Positions 31,966-39,892 of a stretch of 64,000 bases of DNA are shown one piece after another. Made by a program: the position numbers and the translations under genes. The stretch's first letter is position 1. Each line of letters begins with the position of its first letter. Under the pieces are notes generated by a model. It was not told where the DNA came from. It did not search any database and was given only the letters and a program-made list of their open reading frames with translations. Source of the DNA: Eubacterium maltosivorans (GTDB lineage: Bacteria > Bacillota > Clostridia > Eubacteriales > Eubacteriaceae); assembly GCF_002441855.2 (NCBI RefSeq), contig NZ_CP029487.1:3162001-3226000 (forward strand). Direction: 5' to 3'.

Positions 31966-32586
31966 ATGGCAATGAAAAAAAGACTGGCCGCCAGTATGGC
32001 CGCCATCATTGTAGCAGGCATGTGTTTTGGCAGTACCGCTCTCGCGGCAGATGAGAACAACACCCCGGTCAACGGGACGGGGACAACAAACAGCGTGACC
32101 GATGAAAACACCGAGGTTAAGATGACCCTGGACACCACAGCGGCCGACCCCACCTGGTCGGTGGATATCCCGCTGGAGGTTTCCTTTAACAGCATCAGCG
32201 TCAACAGCCCGGATTCGGCCTTGGAAAAGCCTTTAAAATACAGCTGCGCCATCAATAATGCGGTGGAATCAATCCCAGAAGGAAACAAAATTAAAAGCCT
32301 GACCGTCAAACTGGGTGATAACCAGATGTTTGACATGTACAAAGCGGACGAACCGACCACCAAGCTGAAAAGTGTTTTTGGTGTGGTGGCTGAAGGCAGC
32401 ACGGACGGCAATTTTGTGGAAGCAAAGGGTAAGATTGTGACCATGACCCCGGATAAAATCGATGGCGAGGGAAAAATCAAGCTGGATAAGAGCGTTTTAT
32501 CCGCCGGCGGCGTTGCAAACGGCAGCTATAAGGGAAACCTGTCTGTGGTCATCACCCCTGAAAAGGTTGGCACGCCGGCTTCCTGA
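31966..32586 (+). CDS. Secreted surface protein, paralogue 2 of 4
   Basis: 206 residues. Signal peptide ends STALAAD. Shared motifs are PTWSVDIPLEVSF, a YSCAINNAVE strand, IVTMTPDKIDGEGKIKLDKS and SYKGNLSVVITP. The ribosome site (AAGAGGTAAAG) and the first codons resemble those of paralogues 3 and 4, a sign of recent tandem duplication. No anchor or repeat is seen. Forty-two bases follow paralogue 1. Confidence 0.75.
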   Translation: MAMKKRLAASMAAIIVAGMCFGSTALAADENNTPVNGTGTTNSVTDENTEVKMTLDTTAADPTWSVDIPLEVSFNSISVNSPDSALEKPLKYSCAINNAVESIPEGNKIKSLTVKLGDNQMFDMYKADEPTTKLKSVFGVVAEGSTDGNFVEAKGKIVTMTPDKIDGEGKIKLDKSVLSAGGVANGSYKGNLSVVITPEKVGTPAS

Positions 32587-32617
32587 GAGTTAAAAAATTA
32601 GAGAGGATATTAAGAAA

Positions 32618-33253
32618 ATGGCTATGAAAAAAAGAGTAGCTGCCAGTATGGCAGCGGTTTTAATGACAGCGTTATGTTTTGGCTCCACCGCCCTGGCGGC
32701 AGACGCAGACAATCCGGTAAACGGCAGCGGGGACACCGCTACGCCGGACAGCCAGACAGAGGTAAAATTATCCTATAAACTGGAAGACGGAGCACCAACC
32801 TGGTCGGTGGATATTCCGCAGACCATTGCTTTCAGTGATATTTCAGTAAACAGCCCCCAGAGCGCTCTGGTCAAGGATTTGGCTTACAGCTCTGTGATCA
32901 ACAACAATGTGGCTGATGCGACATCCAAGATCACCAAGCTTGAGATCAAGCTGCCGGAGGGCGATGCTGCGAACACCTTCACCATGTTTAACGCCGATGC
33001 GGCGGGAGACCCTGCGAAGGTAGCGGGAGCCTACGGCGTTGTGGCCGCGGGCGCAGCTGCCGATAAAGACGGCCTGTTCACAACAGTGGCTGCTGGCGGC
33101 ACCATTGTCACCATGACCGAGGATGTGGCCGACGGAACCGGTAAGGTACAGCTGGACAAGACAAAACTTAAAGATTTTAAGGACGGTAATTACAAAGGGA
33201 ACCTGACCGTTTCCATCACACCGACCACAGAAGCTGTAACACCAGCACCGTGA
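32618..33253 (+). CDS. Secreted surface protein, paralogue 3 of 4
   Basis: 211 residues. Signal peptide ends STALAAD, as in paralogue 2, the closest relative. Core motifs are PTWSVDIPQTIAF, AYSSVINNN, IVTMTEDVADGTGKVQLDK and YKGNLTVSITPT. The region between the two conserved blocks varies in length and charge, so exposed loops differ while the scaffold is kept. No anchoring motif. Confidence 0.75.
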   Translation: MAMKKRVAASMAAVLMTALCFGSTALAADADNPVNGSGDTATPDSQTEVKLSYKLEDGAPTWSVDIPQTIAFSDISVNSPQSALVKDLAYSSVINNNVADATSKITKLEIKLPEGDAANTFTMFNADAAGDPAKVAGAYGVVAAGAAADKDGLFTTVAAGGTIVTMTEDVADGTGKVQLDKTKLKDFKDGNYKGNLTVSITPTTEAVTPAP

Positions 33254-33283
33254 CATTATAAAAGGAAAACGAGGTAAATAAAA

Positions 33284-33952
33284 ATGGCAATGAAGAAGAA
33301 AATCGCCGTGGGCTTAGCGGCACTCACCATGACGGCCCTATGCTTTGGCACCACTGCTTTTGCGGCAGGTGAGAGCTATCCCATCAACGGGAGCGGCAAT
33401 GACACCACTGCGGGTGCGAATGACGTCACCACAGACGGCACCGAGGGTAAGAACCAGACCGAGCTGGAGCTCTCCTTCAAGGAAGTGACCCCGGGTGAAG
33501 CGACATGGTCGGTGGATATCCCCCAGAAAATCACCTTTGAACAGATCTCTGCCACCACAGACCCCAGCAAATTAGTGAAGGAGCTGTCCTACTCCTCCTA
33601 TATCCACAACGGAACCGAAGCTGATGTGCAGGACGGGGAGAAATACTACACTATCGAAAATCTGGCGGTAAAATTAACGGACAGCAACAAGTTTAACATG
33701 ACCAATGTGAAGGACCCGACCGTCATCGTAAAAGATGCCTACAAAGTGATGGACGCAGCAGATAAAGAACTCGAGAAGGGAGACACCATCGTCACCATGA
33801 CCGAGGACGTTAAGAGCGCTGTCGGAAAAGTAAAACTGGACGACACAAAGTGGAATGGCTACACGGAACCGGGAAAATACAACAGTCAGCTGACAGTCAC
33901 CATCTCACCGACGGTCACAGAGAATACCAAGTCAACGACCCCTGCGAGTTAA
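33284..33952 (+). CDS. Secreted surface protein, paralogue 4 of 4
   Basis: 222 residues. Signal peptide ends TTAFAAG. Motifs are ATWSVDIPQKITF, SYSSYIHNG, IVTMTEDVKSAVGKVKLDD and YNSQLTVTISPT. It is longer than copies 2 and 3 through an inserted Gly/Asp/Thr-rich segment after the signal peptide. The ribosome site is GAGGTAAAT. No anchor is visible. Confidence 0.75.
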   Translation: MAMKKKIAVGLAALTMTALCFGTTAFAAGESYPINGSGNDTTAGANDVTTDGTEGKNQTELELSFKEVTPGEATWSVDIPQKITFEQISATTDPSKLVKELSYSSYIHNGTEADVQDGEKYYTIENLAVKLTDSNKFNMTNVKDPTVIVKDAYKVMDAADKELEKGDTIVTMTEDVKSAVGKVKLDDTKWNGYTEPGKYNSQLTVTISPTVTENTKSTTPAS

Positions 33953-33991
33953 CTGCCGCCGCCATTCATTTTACAGAAAGCAGGTCCTGCA

Positions 33992-34450
33992 ATGAAAAAA
34001 AACTTAATCATCACCCTGGTACTGGGCCTGCTTCTTCTCACTGGGCCCGGTGTCTCAGCGGGTAAGCTCAACAATTTTTACCCTGAGGGCTCGGCTGAGA
34101 TGGAAGTCGAGCTGATGCCCGGGTACATGCTGGAGGTACCTGCCGGGGTCGATATTCCCTATAATCAGGAGGATACCGACGCCGGGACAGTGTGCGTCTC
34201 CATGATGGTGCTGGAACCCGGGAAACAGCTGAAAATCAGGGGTGAACTGGAAAACCTGAAGACAGAAAGCGGCCAGACCCTGCCCTGCACCATGGATTTT
34301 ACAGACGTGGACGTGACCGACAACCGGGCTTACCCCATCAGGGTGCATATCGGCAAACAGGACTGGGCTGATGCGCCTGGGGGCGCCTACCAGGCCAACA
34401 TGACGTTTTGGGTAGAGATGCAGGATGCCGGCTCAGGAGGGACAGAATGA
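33992..34450 (+). CDS. Small secreted beta-rich protein of the surface cluster
   Basis: 152 residues with a signal peptide (about 1-23, ending GVSAG). The mature domain is beta-rich (MEVELMPGYMLEVPAG..., ending QANMTFWVEMQD) and has the same overall strand order as the four paralogues, but little sequence identity. It could be a distant relative or a capping subunit. Its stop overlaps the ATG of the dockerin gene (ATGA), so the two are translationally coupled. Confidence 0.65.
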   Translation: MKKNLIITLVLGLLLLTGPGVSAGKLNNFYPEGSAEMEVELMPGYMLEVPAGVDIPYNQEDTDAGTVCVSMMVLEPGKQLKIRGELENLKTESGQTLPCTMDFTDVDVTDNRAYPIRVHIGKQDWADAPGGAYQANMTFWVEMQDAGSGGTE

Positions 34451-35697
34451 AAAAACTAAAAACCCTATTGTCGTTAAGCCTCATTTTGTGCCTGCTGGCC
34501 GCACCCGCCTCAGCCGCTGCCGAAAAAGGCGGCAGCACCCCCATCACCGCCACCGTGCCGTCCAGCCACCAGGTATCGGTTTATTACAATCGGGGCGGGG
34601 GCGTGAAAAAAGACAATGCCGATGTAGATTCTGGGACGGCGCTGGAAATCCCGCGCCATCAGGACGCCGTTTTCACGCTGGAACCCAAAACCGATTATAA
34701 AATTCTATCCGTGTTTTATCAGGGAAACGATGTGACGCATCAGGTGAAAAACAACCGTCTGAGCTTACCCAAAATCAGCGATGACGGGACCCTTCAGGTC
34801 AGTTATATCCCTTCAGACGTCTCTCAGGATGAGAACTACCGCTTTGTGGTGAGAGGCCGGATCGTCCGAAACGGCGAGCCGCTGGCCAACACGGACATTG
34901 AACTGCACTCAGAGGTTCAGCAGACACGGACCGATGATAACGGGCAGTTTGTTTTTAACAGTGTGCCCGAGGGAGCGCATGAGCTCTTCGCGATGGAAAA
35001 CGGCCAGGTCATCGGCACGGCGGATTTCCGAATCGACCGCACCGGGAACCTCGACGGCGTTGAGATGGATACCCTGCCAGACGGGACTATCCAGCTGGTA
35101 ACGAATATCCATATCAAAACCATCGAGCTGAACCTTATCCTGCGGGAGGAAGACAGCAGGCTTGAGATCGAGAGCGCGGATACCCCAAAGGGGAACCTGA
35201 TTTATAAAACCGTGGATAAAGACGGAGCCGCTTTATCGGTTGAGGACTGCGGTATTAAAGCAGACACGGACGAGCGGGAGCTGAAAGAAGGCGATACGGT
35301 CTATCCGGGAATGACGCTTGAGATTGCAGCGTCGGGGAATATTGCGGAGAGAGCGTATGTCCCTTATGCCACCGCGGTTTCCGAAAACAGGGCGGAGCTG
35401 GTTTCCAAACCCACAGCGGTTAAACGGGAGTACAAAACCCGTTATACCGTCACTGAGGAGGATCTGGCCGATGGACAATGCGCCATTGTATCGAATTATG
35501 TGCTCCTGGGGGATGTGACCTTTGATGGGCGGATCAATGCGCAGGATAGCGGGAAATTAAAACGGATCATTTTGGAAACAGATCAAAAGTCGGAATTGGA
35601 AACAACCGCCATTGATGTCAATTTTGATGGCCGGATCAACTCTCAGGATGCGAACAAAATGAAACGTTATATTCTTGAGACAGATAAAGTCTTTTAA
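34447..35697 (+). CDS. Secreted dockerin-containing protein
   Basis: 416 residues from the ATG at 34447, which overlaps the preceding stop. A signal peptide (1-23, ending ASAAAE) is followed by a beta-rich region and a carboxypeptidase-regulatory-like domain (about 125-190). The C-terminal 64 residues are a type I dockerin: two calcium loops, DVTFDGRINAQD (356-367) and DVNFDGRINSQD (390-401), each followed by a helix (LKRIILE, MKRYILE). Asp at loop positions 1, 5 and 12 is kept in both. Dockerins bind cohesins, and the next gene encodes one. No glycosidase domain is present. Confidence 0.88.
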   Translation: MKKLKTLLSLSLILCLLAAPASAAAEKGGSTPITATVPSSHQVSVYYNRGGGVKKDNADVDSGTALEIPRHQDAVFTLEPKTDYKILSVFYQGNDVTHQVKNNRLSLPKISDDGTLQVSYIPSDVSQDENYRFVVRGRIVRNGEPLANTDIELHSEVQQTRTDDNGQFVFNSVPEGAHELFAMENGQVIGTADFRIDRTGNLDGVEMDTLPDGTIQLVTNIHIKTIELNLILREEDSRLEIESADTPKGNLIYKTVDKDGAALSVEDCGIKADTDERELKEGDTVYPGMTLEIAASGNIAERAYVPYATAVSENRAELVSKPTAVKREYKTRYTVTEEDLADGQCAIVSNYVLLGDVTFDGRINAQDSGKLKRIILETDQKSELETTAIDVNFDGRINSQDANKMKRYILETDKVF

Positions 35698-35716
35698 AAA
35701 GAAGTATGGAGGAAGA

Positions 35717-37450
35717 ATGGAGAATAAACTTAAGCTTAGACGGACAGCTGCTTTAATGTTGTCGGTAATGATTCTGGCTTGTTTCAGCTTAACATCGGCC
35801 ATTATGCCGCAGAAGGTTAAAGCAGAGGAAAACAAGGTAATCTTTACTCTGGATCAAAAAGTGCCGGTTACAAGGGGCAGTGAGGTGACCATCAATGCGG
35901 TCATGGATTCAACAAAACAACCTTGCAGCAACCTTCAGTATTACATTGACTATGAAGCTGACACGCTGGAATTTATCAGCGGGACTCAGGACAGCACGCT
36001 TTGGGAGGGCGGTGTAGCCGCAGTAAAAGCCAAAAGTGCAAAAATATCAACAATTAAAGGTTTTGTTAATTCAAACAGCGGTGAAAATGAAGCGATCAAC
36101 AAGCCGATTATGACCTTTAAGTTTAAAGTTAAAGATGATGCGCCTTCTGGGATCGCTGAACTGGCTTTTAGAGCAGATGTCGCAAATTTCCCTGAAGTCG
36201 TCGGTACTAGTGATGGCGGAACTGTGCCATTTGAGTTTAACAACGGCTCCGTCCTGGTGGTATCCCCCATCACCGGAGTGACCTTAAACAAGGAAAAACT
36301 ATCCCTGACAGCAGGCGGCAGCGACACCTTAACCGCCACCGTGAACCCGGCCGACACCACCGATGACAAAACCATCGCCTGGTCTGCGGGTAATGATAAG
36401 ATCGCCGCGGTGGACAATACCGGGAAGGTCACCGCAATCAGCGCGGGAACAACTGACATTACCGCTACCACTGTCAATGGCAAAACTGCCAAGTGCAGCG
36501 TGACCGTAAGCCCAATGGGCACAACAGCCGCCCAGGCGCCAACAGCCACTGGTATCACCTACGGCCAAAAGCTGGACGAAAGCACTCTGTCCGGCGGCAG
36601 TGTTAAAGGCGCGGACAATGCGGAGGTAAAAGGAACCTGGCAGTTTGAAAATCTGGACGCGATCCTGAGCGCGGGCAGCCAGAAAGCGACAGTAGTCTTT
36701 ATTCCGGCCGAACCGGGCAAATACAGCCAGTGCGAAGCAGAAGCGACTGTGGAGGTTGCGCAGCTGAACATTACAGTAACACCGGCGGCTCTGGAAGAAG
36801 GCAAGGTTTTAGGAAAAACCTTTGGCGAAAAAGACGGCGAGCTCACCTACACGCTGTCACCCGCTCTGGTGGGCGATGATAAAATGACGGGCACTCTGGC
36901 CCGCGGGGCAGGTGAAGACGCCGGCACTTATCCGATTAATTTGGGTACCTTAAGCGCAGGGGACAACTATACCCTTACCCTGGCTGAAGGGGCGGTTTAC
37001 ACCGTCAACAAGGCTCTGCCGACCTTTGATCCTGCGCCTCAGGTCAAAGACCCGGTGGACAAGGGGATTTCCCTGAAAGAGGTTAAGTACACGGAGGGCA
37101 AAGCGCTGGACATCAACGGCAAGGCTCTTAAAGGTACTTTTGAGTGGGTGGATTCTGACCTTAAGGTGGAAAAGAGCGGCAATTATAAAATGCGCTTTAT
37201 ACCTGACGATCCCAATTACGCCACCATGCTTATAGATGTTACGGTCAAGGTAAAGGGTGATGACAGCAAGGTTCCGACGCCAGGAGCGCCCACACCGGAA
37301 AGTCCTCAGCCGCATGTAACAGGCGGCAACCCGAATACCGGTATTTTAAATAATCCGGCAGTTCTTTATCCCATGGCAGCGATGATGCTGGCAGCGGTAA
37401 GCGGCTGCATGGTTCTGTATTTTAAACGGATAAAGGTTGGAAAACACTAA
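35717..37450 (+). CDS. Wall-anchored cohesin-like protein
   Basis: 577 residues from the ATG at 35717 (GGAGGA upstream). A signal peptide (1-37) precedes a cohesin-like domain (about 38-180: VPVTRGSEVTI, CSNLQYYIDYEADTLEFI, ITKFKFKV-type final strands). A bacterial Ig-like 2 domain (about 182-262) and MBG-like beta repeats follow. Residues 514-536 are Pro-rich. NPNTG (538-542), a hydrophobic helix (about 548-569) and a basic tail form a sortase-type signal. The protein should sit on the wall and hold the dockerin protein of the preceding gene. It is 19 bp downstream in the same operon. Confidence 0.8.
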   Translation: MENKLKLRRTAALMLSVMILACFSLTSAIMPQKVKAEENKVIFTLDQKVPVTRGSEVTINAVMDSTKQPCSNLQYYIDYEADTLEFISGTQDSTLWEGGVAAVKAKSAKISTIKGFVNSNSGENEAINKPIMTFKFKVKDDAPSGIAELAFRADVANFPEVVGTSDGGTVPFEFNNGSVLVVSPITGVTLNKEKLSLTAGGSDTLTATVNPADTTDDKTIAWSAGNDKIAAVDNTGKVTAISAGTTDITATTVNGKTAKCSVTVSPMGTTAAQAPTATGITYGQKLDESTLSGGSVKGADNAEVKGTWQFENLDAILSAGSQKATVVFIPAEPGKYSQCEAEATVEVAQLNITVTPAALEEGKVLGKTFGEKDGELTYTLSPALVGDDKMTGTLARGAGEDAGTYPINLGTLSAGDNYTLTLAEGAVYTVNKALPTFDPAPQVKDPVDKGISLKEVKYTEGKALDINGKALKGTFEWVDSDLKVEKSGNYKMRFIPDDPNYATMLIDVTVKVKGDDSKVPTPGAPTPESPQPHVTGGNPNTGILNNPAVLYPMAAMMLAAVSGCMVLYFKRIKVGKH

Positions 37451-37514
37451 TATCCATATAAAACTATTTTATTATAACGATAATCAAGTTCTTTATTAGC
37501 ACACATTTAACACA

Positions 37515-37543
37515 GCCGGGGCCTTGTCCCCGGCAAATTTTTT
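37515..37543 (+). terminator. Terminator of the surface cluster
   Basis: GCCGGGG/CCCCGGC stem (37515-37521, 37528-37534) followed by six T. Confidence 0.85.
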
Positions 37544-37589
37544 ATTACCTGGAGAAAAGGTACCTATTAACAGCCTTAATATTTGAAAC

Positions 37590-37678
37590 GTCTGGAGCGG
37601 ATGCTCCGGCGCTGCCGCAGGGCAGCGATACAAAAGGGTCTGCTAAAATCATTGTGATTTTGGCAGGCTCTTTTTTTA
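37590..37678 (+). ncRNA. Possible small RNA of three stem-loops
   Basis: Three hairpins in a row without a reading frame: GGAGC/GCTCC, CGCTGCC/GGCAGCG, and a 13-bp stem ending in seven T (37636-37677). No clear promoter is visible, so it may only be the trailer of upstream transcripts. Confidence 0.35.
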
Positions 37679-37699
37679 TAAGAAAAAGGAGTAAACGAT

Positions 37700-38083
37700 A
37701 TGCATTTAACACGTGAGGCAATGCACACCTATTTAGTGGAACGGGGGCTCATGGCTTTGGCGCCTGAATACGGCCCGGCGGGCGAAAACGGCTGTCGCCT
37801 GTACTTTAAGGACGGCGGGAGCTGCTGGCTGCACAAGACCACCGAGGCTTTTAAAAATAAGGCCTGTGAATTTTACCGCATCGACCGGGCTGCCCGCAAG
37901 GCGGACGACAGAGCGCTGCTGGGCGGCAGGGAAATGCTGCCGCTGTGGCTGCATGCCAAAATGATTCTGATGCCCTGCAAAATGCGGACCTCGGTCCTGA
38001 TTGACAGTGACGGCCATTACGGCGACGTCAATCTTTTTTTCTCTACAGGGGAATTCGCTTTAAGGAGAAAAAGATATTACTGA
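37700..38083 (+). CDS. Protein of unknown function in a phage-like cluster
   Basis: 127 residues with an AAAAGGAG ribosome site. No domain is recognised. It has no signal peptide or membrane span. The C-terminal part (CKMRTSVLIDSDGHYGDVNLFFSTG) is the most ordered-looking. Together with the following antirepressor, DnaD-like and sigma-factor genes, it begins a GC-rich cluster with the style of phage or plasmid cargo. The frame ends beside a run of seven T where a second frame continues (see 38110-38229). Confidence 0.6.
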   Translation: MHLTREAMHTYLVERGLMALAPEYGPAGENGCRLYFKDGGSCWLHKTTEAFKNKACEFYRIDRAARKADDRALLGGREMLPLWLHAKMILMPCKMRTSVLIDSDGHYGDVNLFFSTGEFALRRKRYY

Positions 38084-38109
38084 GAGAAAACCAGGCCCTG
38101 TCCTACTGT

Positions 38110-38229
38110 ATGGAACGGCGGGCCATGAAAAAGAAGCTCCTCCAGGCTGAGCGGATTCTGGATTACTATGATCCGGAATGGGAGATGCCCAGCCTGAAGG
38201 CGCTTTTTTTAGAGATCGGCGGGGTGTGA
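38110..38229 (+). CDS. Small overlapping-frame ORF
   Basis: 39 codons from the ATG at 38110, rich in Lys, Arg and Glu. The same frame is open back to about 38030, inside the previous gene, and joins it at a run of seven T (38034-38040). It could be a separate small protein, an extension of the 37700 gene by -1/+1 frameshifting, or a frameshift mutation. No good ribosome site lies before the ATG. Confidence 0.35.
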   Translation: MERRAMKKKLLQAERILDYYDPEWEMPSLKALFLEIGGV

Positions 38230-38447
38230 AACAACTGGTCTGGCGCAGGCGTTTTTTTAAAATCTGCCCTTTGGCGCAACCAGGCCGTCCGACAGACCCC
38301 GAAAATCCGCAAAAAAGAGGACTTTGGCGCAACAGAATGCTGCGGGCCTGTCTGAGACGGGAAAGCAGGGATTTTTGAAATCCGGTATCATAAGAGTCAC
38401 TTAAGTGAGTGAAGCGCGCTTCGAATAATGGATTCGGAGGAAGAAAA

Positions 38448-39188
38448 ATGCAAGCAATGATACAGGAATTTGTCGATGAGCGGTTTGGCCGCGTGCGTGT
38501 GCTGGAGGAAGGAGACGGTACGGTTTTGTTCTGCGGGGCCGATGTGGCGAGAGCCCTTGGTTACCGCAATACCCGCAGCGCCATCAAGCGCCATTGCCGG
38601 TACGGTGTGAAACGGACCGTACCCCACCCGCAGAACCCGAGGCGGCTGCTGGACATGTTTTTTCTGCCCGAGGGCGATCTGTACCGCCTGATCATCGGCA
38701 GCAAGCTGCCGTCAGCCGTGGCTTTTGAGAAGTGGGTCTTTGACGTGCTGCTGCCCGGGTTGAGGGCGGCGGGCGGCTATACGGTCAGACGGCCGGAGAT
38801 CTCGGCGCTGCTGTTTGAAAAGGAACGCCAGGTGCAGGCCCTGACCGCCCAGCTGGCAGAGCGAAAGGATCTGGAGCTGTTTGCCAGCCAGCTGATGCGC
38901 GCCGGCGGGGGCGTCTCCATGCTGCGCATGGCGCGCCTGCTGCAGGACGCCGGCGTCCGGACAGGGCGCACCCGCATGATGGCGTGGATGAGGCGGCAGG
39001 GCTACCTGTGCCGCTCCAAAAAGGAGGACAACATTCCCACCCAGCGGGGCATGGCCCTGGGCCTGTTCGTGGTGGAGGAGAGCCTGTACGCCCCCAGGCC
39101 CGGCGTGGTGCTGCTGAACCAGACCACCCGCGTCACGCCAAAAGGGCAGCAGTATTTTCTGAAGGTGTACCCGCGTGAACTGGATTAA
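38448..39188 (+). CDS. BRO-N/KilA-C type phage antirepressor
   Basis: 246 residues from the ATG at 38448 with CGGAGGAAG upstream. The BRO-N domain (about 1-105) shows DVARALGY, AIKRHC and FFLPEGDLYRLI. The C-terminal antirepressor domain (about 130-245) shows MRAGGGVSMLRMARLL, RMMAWMRRQGYLC and TPKGQQYFLK. Such proteins inactivate phage repressors or bind DNA. Codons 51-58 coincide with a 25-nt hairpin (38599-38623) that is almost identical to terminators elsewhere in the window. Its end overlaps the next gene by 14 bases. Confidence 0.88.
   Translation: MQAMIQEFVDERFGRVRVLEEGDGTVLFCGADVARALGYRNTRSAIKRHCRYGVKRTVPHPQNPRRLLDMFFLPEGDLYRLIIGSKLPSAVAFEKWVFDVLLPGLRAAGGYTVRRPEISALLFEKERQVQALTAQLAERKDLELFASQLMRAGGGVSMLRMARLLQDAGVRTGRTRMMAWMRRQGYLCRSKKEDNIPTQRGMALGLFVVEESLYAPRPGVVLLNQTTRVTPKGQQYFLKVYPRELD
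38599..38623 (-). repeat. 25-nt hairpin-family copy inside a coding sequence
   Basis: GGTACGGT/ACCGTACC arms (38599-38606, 38616-38623). Read on the minus strand it differs by one base from the terminator hairpin of glmS (51419-51443). No T run follows on either strand, so it should not terminate transcription. Confidence 0.6.
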
Positions 39189-39636
39189 GGAGATCAAATA
39201 TTTCTATGACTGGCTGAGGGATCACGCCCTCAGCCATGGCGCCCAGGCCCTGTGGTTTTACCTGATGTACCGCAACAACGCCTGCGCCCTGCCCACCACC
39301 TCGGGTGAGTGGCTGTGGCGCGTGGAGTTTACCGTGCGGGTCGAGCATCTGGAGCAGGCCCTGGGCTGCGATTACCGCTCGGTTATCCGGTACCGGAAAG
39401 AGCTGGCAGACGCCGGCCGCCTGAAATACCAGAAGGCTGTCAAGGGCCGCCATCCGGGCATCTACACCATGATTCCCTTTGTGAAAAACCTGGGCCCCGT
39501 CACCCGCGAAAACCTGGGCGGCGGGCAGGCGCTGGTTTATGATTATGTGGGCGGCATGCACGACACCGCTGTCATCAAAAACAGCCAAAACGGAAGAATA
39601 GCGGCAGATGAAACGACAGCCTTGTCGTCCTTTTAA
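39175..39636 (+). CDS. DnaD-like replication protein
   Basis: 153 residues from a GTG that overlaps the antirepressor gene. The N-terminal winged-helix pattern (HGAQALWFYLMYRNNACALP, then VRVEHLEQALGC and SVIRYRKELADAGRLKY) is like that of phage replisome organisers and DnaD N-terminal domains. A C-terminal DnaB-loading domain is absent, and the last 40 residues are low in order. Probably a phage or plasmid replication initiator, or a remnant of one. Confidence 0.65.
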   Translation: MNWIKEIKYFYDWLRDHALSHGAQALWFYLMYRNNACALPTTSGEWLWRVEFTVRVEHLEQALGCDYRSVIRYRKELADAGRLKYQKAVKGRHPGIYTMIPFVKNLGPVTRENLGGGQALVYDYVGGMHDTAVIKNSQNGRIAADETTALSSF

Positions 39637-39694
39637 TAATACTTATTAATAATATACGTTTCTATATTAAGTAATTCCTGAGGAGGTAAACAAC

Positions 39695-39892
39695 ATGATT
39701 GGAACAGGCAGACCTTTGGTGAGGCGCAGACGGCCTTATCTGGTAAAAGCGACCTGTAATGTGCGCCTTGGCTTCTGGGCCAGAGACCCCGAGGACGCGG
39801 AGGACCAGTTTAACGAGTATATGGACAGCGTGCAAAGCCGCTATCCTGAAATAGTGCTTGACCTTAAAAGCATCCGGGAGGATGACGAATGA
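39695..39892 (+). CDS. Small protein preceding the sigma factor
   Basis: 65 residues with an excellent GAGGAGGT ribosome site. Basic N-terminus (LVRRRRPYLVK) and acidic C-terminus (IREDDE). The frame overlaps the sigma-factor gene by four bases (ATGA), which implies coupled translation. An anti-sigma or cofactor role is conceivable, but only context suggests it. No family is recognised. Confidence 0.65.
   Translation: MIGTGRPLVRRRRPYLVKATCNVRLGFWARDPEDAEDQFNEYMDSVQSRYPEIVLDLKSIREDDE

Noticed and set aside
38178-38378. Plus-strand frame of 66 codons before the antirepressor
   Set aside because: Arg/Pro-rich, no ribosome site, not in line with neighbouring genes.
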